Source of the DNA: Phoronis australis
Lineage: Eukaryota; Phoronida; Phoronidae
Direction of reading: 5' to 3'
Assembly: GCA_002633005.1 (NCBI GenBank)
Contig: NMRA01000457.1
Coordinates: 100,145-164,144 of the forward strand
Length of the DNA stretch: 64,000 nucleotides
Under the pieces are notes generated by a model. That model was not told the origin of the DNA. It ran no database searches and was given only the letters and a program-made list of their open reading frames with translations. Numbering within the stretch: position 1 is the stretch's first letter; each line of letters starts with the position of its first letter. Below are positions 13,354 to 25,352 of the stretch, piece by piece. The translations under genes were made by a program, and so were the position numbers.

Positions 13354-14126
13354 GCCTCTAGATTTTCATATGACCATTATAACTCGAGAGTGGAATGTGA
13401 TAGAGTAAAAATTAAAAAGGTTTATGAATGCTCTTTGGGACAACACATCCATTGGAAATAGTTTTGCATGGCTGCGGTGAGACCATCCGCCATTTTCCAA
13501 GATTGCCGCCAAAACTATTTCGAGTCGCACAACAGATTAGTGTATCGTCTCTATTCAAACATTGAATCATTGGTTTTCTGGGTCGACTAGTCCATTGAGA
13601 CTCATTGGGTTTGGTTCTAATGATTACTTCCACCATTTTCTAATATGGCCACCAAATATAGTTAATTGCTTCGTGTAAGATAGAGACACGCCGTCTTCAC
13701 AGCTTTCATATTCTGAGTTTCAGAGATCAACTTGTCCATCAAAATTATTCGACTACCATTTTCAATATTGTTAAACAAATAATAACTTTTTTGGGTGAAA
13801 AATATCAGGTTCGCATGGACTGAAGGTTCATTCTCCGTAACAAAATGTGCTGTGTCGAAAATAATTCTCCGCGATTAATTCAGCAATCTACTATCCACTC
13901 CAATTGACCGTTTGTGTCACCTCCAGCTAGTTTTAAATGCTAGTGAATAAAGCAACAGCTGAGACAGGAGAAATGTTTAGTAAAGTATGTTTAGCAAGTT
14001 AAACAGGTTATAAGCGCTTGAACAGCTCCCACTAGGCTTCTCTTTAGTGATGTTACACGTTTGTCCAAAGCAGTAATTGGCAGTCTGTAATCAAAATCTA
14101 TACACAACCAACAAGTATTTACACAA

Positions 14127-17100
14127 CTAATCTCTTTCAACTGAGAATGAATTGCTGCAGCTTATATCACTGCATTCTCCACATGCAACCAAGCACGGCA
14201 TTTCTAACTTCTTGTGAGTACATCTCTTGGAACTGCAGTTGGTCTTGCACGAGCATCTTACTATCAGCAAGTTTTCTGGTGCTGCTGGCTGGTCGGTCGT
14301 CATGGGGATGGGTTTTTCACCTGCTATCATTTATCCTCAATCCAACGGGTCTATCTAACTGCCACTGATACTTGACCACTCTTGTTCTTGTCCTGGCAGC
14401 AAGGAATTTACCTGCTGAAGCAGTTGGTGGTAATGACTGTATTTGGACTTGGGCTACGCTTGATGACACCTTTTCCACAAATCACCTGCATTGCAAGTCA
14501 TTTAAATTTCCAGAGCAATTGCTGCTATAAAGCACAAATCTTTTACCGGCTTCAAATATGTCTTCCTTCAGCTGCATCAAGTCTAGTGATTACTCCAGAC
14601 TTTACGCAGAGTTCTCGATCACGCAGTTTCTTGAATGAGAGAGCCTTGCCAATAACGAACAACCGTGATGTTGTATCGCAACCACCTATTGCATGTACTA
14701 ATGGCAAAAGCGCGCAAGTTTTGGCACCAACAGACAACTGTAGTTTCTTGATGTCCCAGACTCTCCTCTCGTTTTGGTATCTCTTATCAGATCATACTGG
14801 AAATTGTTGTGAAGTAGCATGGTAGCACAAAAGAACCAACAAGTCTCTATCGTCTGCAATAAGGGTAATAGGACCTTGTGCTGCATTCTCTACTGCTGTT
14901 TCTACAATTAAAACATCTGCGTCGCCTTGAGCTTGTACCACTGTGCAGCCAGCATTTCGAGAAGAAGTTAATAAATCGTTGTTTGATTTTGCGGTTTGCC
15001 AAAAATGTGAACTTTCTGCTTTGACTTGATCACTATGTCACCATTGAAGTGAACTTCAGTTTCAACAACCCCACCCAGTCTTCGAACATGGGAGACATCT
15101 TTAGTTAGACCACTTCCACAACCATCAAAAATAACAGTAAGCTGGGTGTACTTGTAATTCACATAAGCTCTACCAACTGACTGAAACTTTACACCTCTAG
15201 ATCAAAAAATACAGTGAAGGAGAGAACCGTTGTCGATTGTATGCATCACCGTGTTTTCTAGAAATTGGTAATCTTCAGGTAGGTCGTGCACCACTGGATC
15301 AGAGAACATCAGCTCACCCACTCTGGTAAGACCAGATGTATCAAAAAGAGCGGGAGAAACAACACACAATTCAAACTTCAAAAGGCCTGATTAACATTCA
15401 CTTTTGTCTTTTGCAGCTGTCAGTAATTGCGGTAATAACAATTGTGGATCCACTTGCGCAAAGTCACTATTGGCAACTTGAAGTAGTGGACTTGTCATTG
15501 CCACAACCTTGTCTTTTTTCTGAATGTGAAGTCTTTTACATTTGACCCTTCTATAGACGAGAGAATTGCCTTCCCCGCTTCTCTGGCATTTTCGGCATTG
15601 ACGCGTGTGCATGCAGTCACAACGGTGGCGATGTTCTGTAATCCCCTTCAAATGGGTTTCTGTTGTGGAGGAATTCAACAAGGCTGAGGACGTCTTTGTC
15701 ATCCCGCGACGGTTTTGCCAGGGTACATTCTTTATGCTGCTTACTTGTTTCGCAACTCAAGTTTGTCATAATATGCATGGCGCCATTTATACTTGAGCAT
15801 ACATGCCGGCATGGAAAGCAGCAACAGTGCATGCTGCGTATCTCCCATCCCGCAACCTCTTGTTAAACCTCCTGATGATTTAATGGTTTTTATGAGCGTT
15901 TGCTCAATTACAAGGTCAGATGACAAGCCTGCCAGAAGGTGCTGTAGACGTCTGGATGGGTGTCTTTGAGTTGGTGCATCTTCTGCAAATATATGTATGC
16001 AGATTTTGCATATGAGATGTAACCAGCAGCTGCAAATTACGGCAGCACATTAGAAACTACTTTTAGGTGAAGTTCCCAATCTGACGTTATTTCTGCTTTT
16101 AGAAAAGTCGAAGGATGTCATCCATTTTCATATACTGTAGCCAGAGACAGTTGGTTCGGCTTTGCAAAGACAAGTCTGATTTATGTGCTTCGTTTTGATA
16201 GATTTCTACCCGACACTCCCACAAGCATACATCGCCGCACATAGACGTCATGCCAGCAATAGGATCATCATGCTACTTCAGACCTTCTTTCAAATCATCA
16301 TCAAGTATATCAGTGGCTGTTGATTCTTCTGAGAAACCATTCGGTCGCTGCAAATTCTGAAGACCTATACTCCGATTCAGTCCTGTTTGAATATACCAGT
16401 GGCAGTATGTCGGAAGCCAGAAGTGAACTCTGTATTCCACTGTAATTTAAGGTTCAGAATCGGAAGACACTGTATGTCCCAGCGTATACATCTTTAGTTA
16501 TGTGATCAGTTGGGATGTCTGAAGAATCTGCCTCCATATATTTTGACGAGCCAACGTTTATGTACAAGCATTGAATTGCTTTACCTCTTGGCACGGAATC
16601 TGTGTCCTGTGTTGGTGGCATTTGGGACTCTTGAATTTCTGAAGAACCGGAACTTCTTTCTTGAAATCCTGGAGTCATTGGTTCTGGTTTGGCGTTACTT
16701 GATCTGTCACATATCATGAATAATACGCTTACAAGGAAGTCACGCCTTTCTAAAGATATGCAGGGATTTTCACGGCTCGTCGTACTGAGTGGCTTTTACA
16801 AGGATCAAAGAGAGCGCGGCGTCGGAGTCAGGTACAGTTGTGATGCCGCATTGCCCGATGCGAGCAAGACCCAATTAAGTGTAATTACGTGACCATAAAC
16901 TGTATTAAACATCTCTGATTGTACACAATTGCGAATTTTCAAAATGTGTTAACCCCTACTTTTCGTTAAAAACGACGAATACCATTGCGGTATTGAGCTG
17001 GAAAAAATAACCAAATACGGTTTTCGATTTTTAAAAATCGATGAACTAATAATCTAAAAACTACAACCATTGGGTACGATTGAACATAAACTACCGCGTG

Positions 17101-18000
17101 TATTGATATACAAACGCTGATCAGAGTTACCAATATCACATGGATTATTTTTAATATGCTTTCAATCTAGTTTAATCAGATTTTAGAACAGGAAACTGTT
17201 GTACTTAACTTGTGCCCACTTTTCATTTTTTAGTACTGACAAAGAGCTAAAATAGTTAGTCAGTGGCCACCGAAATTGTCCAAAGATTCCAAATCTTTAG
17301 TTCTGGTTATCACCATATTTGCAATTTTGTATATATTTTATAATTTGAGTTCTAATAAAGATTAAACTTTAATGCCACGTGCATTGTTTAGTGTAGGCCT
17401 ACCTGTAATGTGGAAAGTTCAGGGATGGGCTCACAATGAAATTAACTAATTAAGTTTCGCTGGCGATCAAAATCTACCACTGTTTTGGTACTTCAGGTTT
17501 AAAACTTAAATTATCAACCCGTTTCCGGTAAGAAAAAAAACAAGTGGGCAGAAACATTAAAAATTAATTAACGAAAACCAACATGAAACATATCGTCTTT
17601 TGGGAAGTGGCCTTTGTGAAGATAATTACAAGTTAACAACATCCATTGTTGAGACAGTTAATGCTTTCCACTTCATTAGCTCAGATCTACATCAATTCAA
17701 AGGGCGTGCTGAATAGGCATTGTAAAAGGTGTCTGGGCCTAAGGGAATCTGAGCGGTGACCAGTGTAAGCGAGAAATTCTCCACATGAATATTGGAAGTG
17801 GGATGTTGAATGCTCTGACTGTGGTGATAGCATTCAGTGCTGAGTCTAACAACATATGCCCCCTCCTTGCTCTATCCACACTTTTTCAATTTAGCATATG
17901 GATCACACTGTTTGGTGCATACACTGTGCCAAGAACTAGAAACCTGTTGCCTGATATTACGTATCCAACAAATCACAGAAAGCTCATCTTAGTATGAAAT
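14127..18000 (-). pseudogene. Decayed gene for a FEN1/XPG-like nuclease protein with a CXC cysteine cluster
   Basis: Fragments in three frames read on the minus strand give one ordered protein. From the N side: SVDRARRGHMLLDSALNA (about 17.85 kb), DLVIEQTLIKTIKSSGGLT (15.9 kb), a Cys/His cluster CDCMHTRQCRKC (15.6 kb), NGSLLHCIF, VIFDGCGSGLTKDVSHVRR (15.1 kb), GDADVLIVETAVENAA and ADDRDLLVLLCYHA (14.9 kb), HAIGGCDTTSRLFVIGK (14.7 kb), and CSCKTNCSSKRC...CLVACGECSDISC (14.2 kb). The last is a tesmin/TSO1-like CXC cluster. I recognise the GCDTTS protein as a many-copy invertebrate family of unknown function. The motif order VFDG-K-RR, acidic EtAVE, DDxDLL and GCD..iGK follows the N and I domains of FEN1/XPG nucleases; that link is my inference. 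Stops, for example at the Trp after HCIF, and frame changes show the copy is dead. Confidence 0.65.
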
Positions 18001-18989
18001 CCGCCAAGCCTGGCTAAGAGCAAGTGACTGCAGATTACTATCGTTTGGTTTGCTGGCACTAATTTCCTCTCAAATCAGTTACCTATGTTCATAAAAAGCA
18101 TGCACATTACACCAATTGTGAGTACTAAATGCTAAACATTTAATCATTAACTTTTTGTTACACAAATTTATTTATTTTTCATCAAATTCAGGTGAAATCA
18201 TCTACCAAATTCTCCACTCATGTCAGTAGCAGACGAAATATTTGCATGGGAACAACTAATAATATCTCCAATAGCAGAGAGCAAAGCCACTTGCTGCCCA
18301 ACATGATTCAGGGTTTGTGTACTGAATAAACCAATAATTCCATCAGAATTACATATTCTTCTAACAAATATTATTTTTGATGCCTCAAATGAGTATATTT
18401 TACAGAAAAAAGTGAGTGTGTTATGAAAAATTAACTAAAGCTTTTTCTGAAAAACACCAAATTTTACGTTAAATAATCTAAAATTTGATTAAAATTCAAT
18501 ATTTAGTACCTAAATCTTAAAAACAAACTTCATAAACAATCAACTCATTAGGCCTAACTAGATTGTAAAATGCTTTTGTGTAAATGCTTCTTAGGTTATA
18601 AACAAAGTTTGCAGAATGCACATGCGGTAAATTGAAGTTATTTGTAAGTTGGCGGCCATTTTGTCAGCCATCTTGATGTTTTTCTCTCCAATTAGTTACC
18701 GTCTGTAAGGTCCATATGTTTTTTAATTTTCTAACATACAAATGCATAAAAAGTTTGCCGTTTTCAGGGCAAAATATGAAAAGAAATTTTGCAACATGTA
18801 CCAAATTGTCGTTTCGGCAGCCATTTTGTTGGCCATATTGGTTTTATTTTACTGAAAATTGGCATCTTTTGATTGGCATGCCATTTATGAAAGTATATAA
18901 CCAATGACAAGCTTTACTGTATTATTTCGAGCTGTTGCATAAGAGTAACATGCCAAAAAGTAGTAAACTCCAGTTTTGGCGGCCATTTT

Positions 18990-19142
18990 TTCCGCCATCT
19001 TGAAAAGCCAACTTCCGCCATTCCGATTTCGGTAGACTTTTTTCTGTCACCAAGGGATGTTTGAAGATGCCATTTATGTAAAAAAAAATATTCTTTGCAA
19101 TTTTTTAGGTTGGGCCCTCTGGAGCCCTAGAATGACTGGACT
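18990..19142 (-). repeat. Right inverted end of the 5.9-kb element
   Basis: Reverse counterpart of 13205-13353. Related GGCCATTTTG/GCCATCTTG motifs also occur at about 18651 and 18819, spaced 160-166 bp from the one at about 18979. The end region is therefore built of at least three diverged direct units. CAAGATGGCGG is close to the YY1 consensus; whether it binds anything is unknown. Confidence 0.8.
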
Positions 19143-19147
19143 ATAAT

Positions 19148-22100
19148 AATAATAATAATAAACAAGTAGAGGCTATGGTTCATTCAAAGAGGTCAAAACC
19201 TTGCCAGCGCTTTATAAATTCACCGTACCTCAGTTTGTTTATGTATATCTATACCGATCAGTGAAAATGTAAACGGCTCTGGTGCTAATTCAGCTTTGAT
19301 GCAGCCTTATCCTAGATTGTTTACCTGTCTTCGTATTGCATTGGTTAGTACATAGTTTCTCATTTATTACGTCCAGAAATATCAAGTTACTGCGTTAATT
19401 ACGGTGTATAGTGTGATTGTAGATAAACAAGTCAAAGAAAATCGACCGCCATTGTTCGAATTAATGAAGCCTTCCCCAACTAACCAGTCCCCAGATTTTC
19501 GCCACGCCCACTCAATCACGTGGTGCAGTCGTGAAAAAACTAAAACATTAGGCATAATTAGCCTAGTCAAGTGTTTCTAAGCGATAAGCAGGCGATTTTG
19601 GGTAATTTTCCTACACAAGCCGTCATTGCGAACTCAAGGACGACGACTGGCCAACAAACCAAACGTAAACCTAGACCGTAGGAGCTTTCGATCACCAGTC
19701 AAAAGGCGAGGAAAGGTGTCATATTTCCGCACCACGCGCGCTTGAAAACTAATTTATTATGAAAGTAAAATTGCTTTTTGTAACGAAGTCTTAAAACATT
19801 GCTTTAACATTGGGATGATTTTGCAGGTTGGTTTTATCTTTTTCTGCAAAAATGCATGAAGATTTGAGAATAGTCGACAACCATTGGGTATTCCAATATG
19901 GCCACCTAATTCTTATGATGAATGAGACAAGTTCGGAGCAAGAACTAGGCTGCTCCGATCTATTCTGGCACATAATCTGTCATAAAATGACGTCCAACTT
20001 CACAACTATTGTGCTTAACTATTAATTCCACTTTGATGTCCAGCCGATAACGGCAATGCGTTTGTAAGCTCACTTTACGCGTTCATGAGTACCGCGCTAG
20101 TGTTAGTTCGCTGTAAATTTGCGGCACTAATGCAAACCTAATCTTACAGACTCTGCACTTGCCCTTGTATTATACTACTCATAGCATAAATTGTGAACAG
20201 TTCGAAATGCCCTTTTCTTATTTGGACAGATTTTAACAAAATTTAACTCACTGGTTTATGTCAGAAATTTGCCAATGCAATATCGAGTTTTGGACGGATT
20301 TGAATTTTCTGGCTCCTCGTGGTGGCAGTCTTAGCTGATCTTTGCCACAAGTCTTTCGGGATGGTCTCTAGAAATTAGATAATTCTTGTTAAAGCTTAAC
20401 AGAGTATACGACAAAAGTGCACTGGCACAAGGGAATTTTTGGATAGATAGAAGTACATGTACATGTACACCAGCACTTCTTAAAGGTTGTTTTAATTTTC
20501 AAATTGGACACATTAGTCCTCGTGGAAAGCATTTCCGGAAACGTTGATAACAAATTGGGCTACATGATAAACTTTGGTGTATTTATATGTTCATGTATGT
20601 GCGTTCATGTACGTCGGGAATGTGCCAACGCCGGCACTTTTCGTTTCTCCCTGCATGTGTGTCCGTTTCTTTATTCACCAGAGCGCACGAGAAGAAATTT
20701 TGAGACTTGTATTTCATTGTAGAGGTGATGACAGTTACAGGTAGCGGTTTGATCCGATTGCGACAAGTACTGTGACCCTTGGTACCATTTTGTTTCTCTT
20801 TTGCATTTTCCAAACTTCGTGATTGTTTTTGGATGCCTGTAGTGATATGGTACGGCATTTTTTATTTCTTTGTTCGAAATGTTGAAAAATATTCATTTAT
20901 ATATTTTTTTGATTTGATTGGATTTGATTAGATGTTGGTTAACAAAGAAGTTAGTACCTGTTAATTCTAACTATTGCAGCTATAATGTACCTCTGGTGGT
21001 CAAATTGCTGTCTACTTGAGCCTCATGTGGAGTTGAAAATCTCCCTTAGGAACATACCGTTTAGTTTGAGATGCATCGTAGGCGCACATGTAACGAAAAC
21101 CGAGTATTTTTACAGTACTAACAAACGTGGAAGTAACAGTATTTACGTTTTTGGATCTTACCCCGCCCCTACCCCTTTAACTCCACCTATGCTAGATATA
21201 GAGTTTGGTGTCACTGGGTCTTGGAGAATTTTTGCTGCGCTTGGGAAGATTATGTGTAATCCTTTTGCAAGTCAAAAGCTTTTTACTTCCACTCGGCTTG
21301 TTCGCAAAAGCGTCAGGTTCATCTACAAGCGTATATTTCATCACCGCAAATCGCCCTCAAGTCGACACGATTGCCCATAAGTATACATTGATTTCCACTT
21401 CCTGCTAATCGCCAGTTTATATCCGTGAGCTCTGCTATGGCTGAATCTCATGAGCGGCGATATCGGATAATGCAAATACATGTGTAGCATTTTCAGGTCA
21501 ACAATAGTGACAACTAAGTGACTGGGACACAGATTCTATACCTACCAATACAATCTAAAGTGGTGCGAAAGGGCTAGGGACCAATCTGTACAACACTGGC
21601 TAGGTGTCAGCAAAGGTTGTTAAAATTGCCAACAATACGCTTGTCCTCTATTTTATTTTACGATTCCGGTTGTTTTACATTGGGTTGGATAATCACATCA
21701 GCAGCACGTGTACAGTACGTCTCGTTTACATAAAGTTCGAACGTGCTATTATATGAAATAGTGCTTAGGACTAACGAGGTGATTTGCTGGTTCCTTCTCA
21801 GGACGTGGAGATACCTGTTGGCCATCTTAATTGCAGAACAGGTAGATTGGGTTGAAGCAGCTGTGGGCGATATTTCGTATGTTACGTCGGGTCTAGGCTA
21901 CAAATATGCTATTAAGCAAATTACATTTCAAGCAATAATGGTGAAAGGCCTGCGTTTACATATTTTGAATTGTTCCACTGCCACTTTAGAGTCGATGTCT
22001 AAGAAAATCGTGTATTGGGAATTTTCATGAATGTTCATGAAATTAAATCAGCATAATCTATCTGATGATACACAAGGAGCAAAGACTTCAATCACACCTC

Positions 22101-22719
22101 ACTTTAGTTTCTCCTCTATACCTTGTATCATTTCGTCTAATGATGATTGAGGAAATTCAATTAAATCTCACTTATGCACACCGCAGTCTTTTTTCCTTTT
22201 TTATTTCTTTGTCGTGTTTTGTTTGACCGTCATGTTTTTGTCAAAAACTTGTTGCCAATATTCGAAAAAGCAAAGCAACGGGGCACCTGTACTTGGGTCA
22301 CACTTCTCTGTCGCGACTCCCAGAAACATTATACCGAGGGCGTTTTTCGTTCTTGTTTTATCCATTCCTTTGAAATAGCAAAATGGAGGGACATATCACG
22401 TGGAAGAGCAGTGGGTGATACGGAAATATACAGGCAAACTTTAGCTACACGCTATATGTATGGAGGGGAGAGCTGGCCTAGTTGAAATATTTCGGAATAT
22501 TTCCACTGAAAGGCCAATTTCGCCTAAACTAAAAGATTATTGAACTTGATATAAACGTTATGATAATTCGATGTTTTCAGTTCGGTACATGGGTAATATG
22601 TGAAATCCCACACCCTGTATTAATTGTTAGCCTACTCAGTGGTCGGTAGAATATTGCAACTTGCCCCATGTGCTTGGCACAGTGTAAGACGTGTGACGCG
22701 ATGGGGCTAGTAATAATTC
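19148..22719. other. Gene-free stretch
   Basis: AT-rich sequence beginning with a short AAT run. It contains the palindromic run GTACATGTACATGTAC near 20455-20470. Reading frames are short and show no recognised domain. No exon of either host gene was identified here. Confidence 0.6.
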
Positions 22720-23079
22720 ATGTCATTTAAGTTTCAGTATTCTCCAAACGTACATTTATTCCAAATTCTTATATTACGTACTTGGTTTTTAATGACCCTA
22801 TGCACGATGACAAGCCTGGTTTCTGAGATAGATTCACTGAAAAGCGATAAGAGTTACATGTATGCTCAGCTGTTTTCGTCATATGACACTTTTGTTGGCA
22901 TTAACATTGTTGCCGGCAAGCTCCCAGATGGTGAGACTACAAGCTACCTCACGACGTGGCTTTCTCCATTTAACAAACAGCGGACTTTATCAAACCACTC
23001 TGCACAATTTATAGAAGAGCCTCGACGCACATTTTTACCATCTCACGTCAAGAAATATATCATCTCTAGGAACACATAG
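22720..23079 (+). CDS. Unidentified 119-residue open frame
   Basis: An open frame with a hydrophobic start (ILRTWFLMTLCTMT) and a polar remainder (KLPDGETTSYLTTWLSPF). I recognise no family. It is longer than most chance frames here but has no splice, promoter or partner support, and it may be chance or a worn exon. Directly after it, on the other strand, lies another coding-like fragment (23140-23432). Confidence 0.15.
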   Translation: MSFKFQYSPNVHLFQILILRTWFLMTLCTMTSLVSEIDSLKSDKSYMYAQLFSSYDTFVGINIVAGKLPDGETTSYLTTWLSPFNKQRTLSNHSAQFIEEPRRTFLPSHVKKYIISRNT

Positions 23080-23139
23080 GCTAGCTGTGTTTTAGAGAAG
23101 AAAGCTGCAGGGTGCCCGTTCTGTAAAGAAGGTCCCCAT

Positions 23140-23432
23140 CGTTGTTGGGAAGTCTTGATGAGAAGCACCGTTTCTTATCCCAGAAGAACGTTTGTTTTCT
23201 GCGTTGCAGACCCACCTCGCACAGGTAGGAGCAGTGTCCAGTGTCGGCCCTGTGCGTCCAGTGGGCGAGCATTGACCATGGCTAAGTTCTTCATGACTTC
23301 GTTGGGCGTCACCCGGTAGGTTAAAAGTGCACTTCCATCTTCGAAAAGGGATACCGTGGCAGACGGTGAGGTAAAACTGTCCTTGTGAATATCAAACCTA
23401 CAGATGGTACGGAAGCAGTGGTTACTGTTCAT
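23140..23432 (-). pseudogene. Unidentified coding-like fragment
   Basis: The minus-strand frame reads with balanced composition (TVSLFEDGSALLTYRV, PNEVMKNLAMVNARPLDAQ, HWTLLLPVRGG). The local base composition is richer in G+C than its surroundings, so it may come from a coding source such as a retrocopy or transposon. I could not name the family. No splice sites or start context support it as an exon. Confidence 0.2.
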
Positions 23433-23610
23433 TCTGTGCTAGGTGAGCACTGCAACAGCACACTGGCCACTCCAGACCTGATGAACCTACTTGACATCCA
23501 AAGAAAGGAGAGACTGTAAAAGCTCTCGTGTTCCGGCCAAGAATCATCAGTGGGGCGCCAAGCTTTTGCACTCGTTGTCTGCCTCTGCTGACTCTCATTT
23601 CTCAAGGCTT

Positions 23611-23960
23611 TAAAGGCGAAGGCAACCCCTTTTCATGACTTTTTTTAGCAAAAATAGGGTTTGTTGGCTATCCCAGACATATTTTCCACTTAATTACAAC
23701 TTTTCGTAATTTAATTATTTATTCGTTCTCTACTCCGGGAGTGCCGTTTTGGGAGGCAAGCATTTCGCGCCAATTTCTTTTCATATAGTCTGACTGTGAG
23801 AGCTGCCGAATCAGTCAAACGACGACCGAACTTATCACAACCGAGATAGAACAGTGACTGACTCGGCAGCTCTCACAGTCAGACTATATGAAAGAAATTG
23901 GTGCGAAATGCTTGCCTCCCAAAACGTCACTTCCGGAGTAGAGAACGAATTATTAATTAA
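23611..23960. repeat. Hairpin-type MITE with ~105-bp near-perfect arms
   Basis: Left arm 23709-23817 and right arm 23853-23960 are reverse complements with few mismatches, including CTCTACTCCGG, GGGAGGCAAGCATTTCGC, ATATAGTCTGACTGTGAG and GAGCTGCCGA. They are separated by about 35 bp. The left side also carries TTTAAAGGCGAAGGCAA and TATCCCAGACATAT (23611-23690), which recur in reverse at 52290-52475 but are absent on the right of this copy. It is therefore a truncated or rearranged member of a dispersed family. Confidence 0.85.
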
Positions 23961-24939
23961 AGACTGGCACCTCCGAAATGACAATGAGTAAACGAATCAA
24001 GGCAGCTCAAAGGCTCTCGGCAGCTAATTTTTTCTTTGGCAACACGTTGTTTCTTGTTTAAGCTTTTTCTGGGTTGAGCATTTTTTTTCTTTTAGGGAGC
24101 TTCTAAAACCTCTGTTTTGTCTGGCGAGCCTAATCCTTTGTGCATCCTGTCTACCATACGCCCTTTAGTGGACAGTGGCATGTGCTAAACCGTGTGGAAC
24201 CGTTTCTGTGGTATCCTGAATTTCTGCGCTTGCTAAAGTTTGGGGGTAATTTGAGAACGTTTCTAGCAGCCACATTTTCTATCAAATTATCCGGTGCTCA
24301 GCGACGCTATTCTTTATTTTACGTCAATTTTGCCCATTCCTCGAATAGGTGAAAAACCTCCCAAGTTTAAGTTTTCAGCAGCATTCCGTGGCGAGATGAT
24401 AGGGTGTGTCTGGCACTGAGGAAATTGTCAGTAGAAAATTTCTGTGACTATGGAGAAGAAATTTCTCATGTCACATTTTTACCACCCTGATGAAGTTGTT
24501 TGGAGAACTGGAAATCAAGAAACGCAGAATTTATCAACACACGTTAATATTAACTTATTTTCCTCGTAGCGGTTGACAGCGCGATTTTCTCACACGAAAT
24601 TGATGGGGTGGCGAAACAAATCGAGATCACTCTGTCGTTTTGTTCCTGTGATCGGCAGGCAGCACACCACCTAGTGCTGCTTTCCCAACAAGTACAGAAT
24701 TTGTATTTAAAGAAATTTAGGACTTAAAAAGAACGTTGGTCCTTAATTGCTAATAGAAGTCTATGCAAGAATCTGAAACCTTTAAGTGCATGTAACTAAA
24801 ACCTGAGAAATTTATAAACTATCAACTACGTGTTGATACGGAATTGATCACCATGGAGATCAATTTGAAGTACAGCTCCAGGATTTGACGAAGTTATAAC
24901 CATGGAGATACGAAATCAATGCCCACATACGCCTTCTTT

Positions 24940-25300
24940 CGCACTAAACAATCGACGATATTTTCTCGGTGGAAGCTTGGCGTGATAAAATGTGTAGCTA
25001 TAATAGTTGCTAAACCTTATTTTATATATTCACTTTCTTTCCATTTGGTTTAAATTTTCAATTGGTTTTGAGTAAAAGCATTATTTGACAAAAATAGCTC
25101 GGCTTTTCTAAAAGGTCACGACCTCCGACCCCGGGTCTCTGACATAGAAAGTAGTTAAAAAAGCCGAGGCGAGTCGAGAAAGGTAGATCGATTCGGTGCA
25201 GTGTTTCTCGTTCGGGTGATAATTCTCCAAAATCCACTCAGGCTCTAGATGAGGGGGGTAACGACTGAAAACATGGTAAAATTCTATATTTATCATATCG
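24940..25300 (+). repeat. Dispersed repeat shared with 51205-51460
   Basis: Both places carry, in the same order and orientation, CGATATTTTC, CGGTGGAAGCTTGGC, TAGTTGCT, TTTGGTTT, GGCTCTAGAT / AGCTCTAGAT, TAACGACT and TCTATATTTATC. The element class is unknown. A long AAT microsatellite begins at its right end. Confidence 0.6.
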
Positions 25301-25301
25301 T

Positions 25302-25302
<1 letters not shown>

Positions 25303-25350
<48 letters not shown>
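25303..25350. repeat. (AAT)n microsatellite
   Basis: About 16 uninterrupted AAT units. The reverse strand would read as polyleucine in one frame, which explains an apparent Leu-rich frame there. Confidence 0.95.

Positions 25351-25352
<2 letters not shown>

Larger units (their letters stand above)
13205..19142. mobile_element. 5.9-kb long-inverted-end DNA element carrying a decayed nuclease-like gene
   Basis: The left end AGTCCAGTCATTCTA and the right end TAGAATGACTGGACT are inverted copies. The match continues inward for at least 150 bp through AAAAAAGTCTACCG and GGCGGAAGTTGG on the left-strand reading. The base group ATAAT stands directly outside both ends (13200-13204 and 19143-19147), a possible target duplication, though the right flank is an AAT repeat and this may be chance. 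The inner parts of both ends carry several AATATGGC / AAGATGGCGG-like motifs spaced about 120-165 bp. The interior holds one minus-strand decayed gene (14127-18000). No standard DDE transposase was recognised. Confidence 0.68.

Noticed and set aside
14382-14825. 147-residue + strand open frame
   Set aside because: It is the reverse shadow of the decayed nuclease-like gene, whose motifs read on the minus strand.
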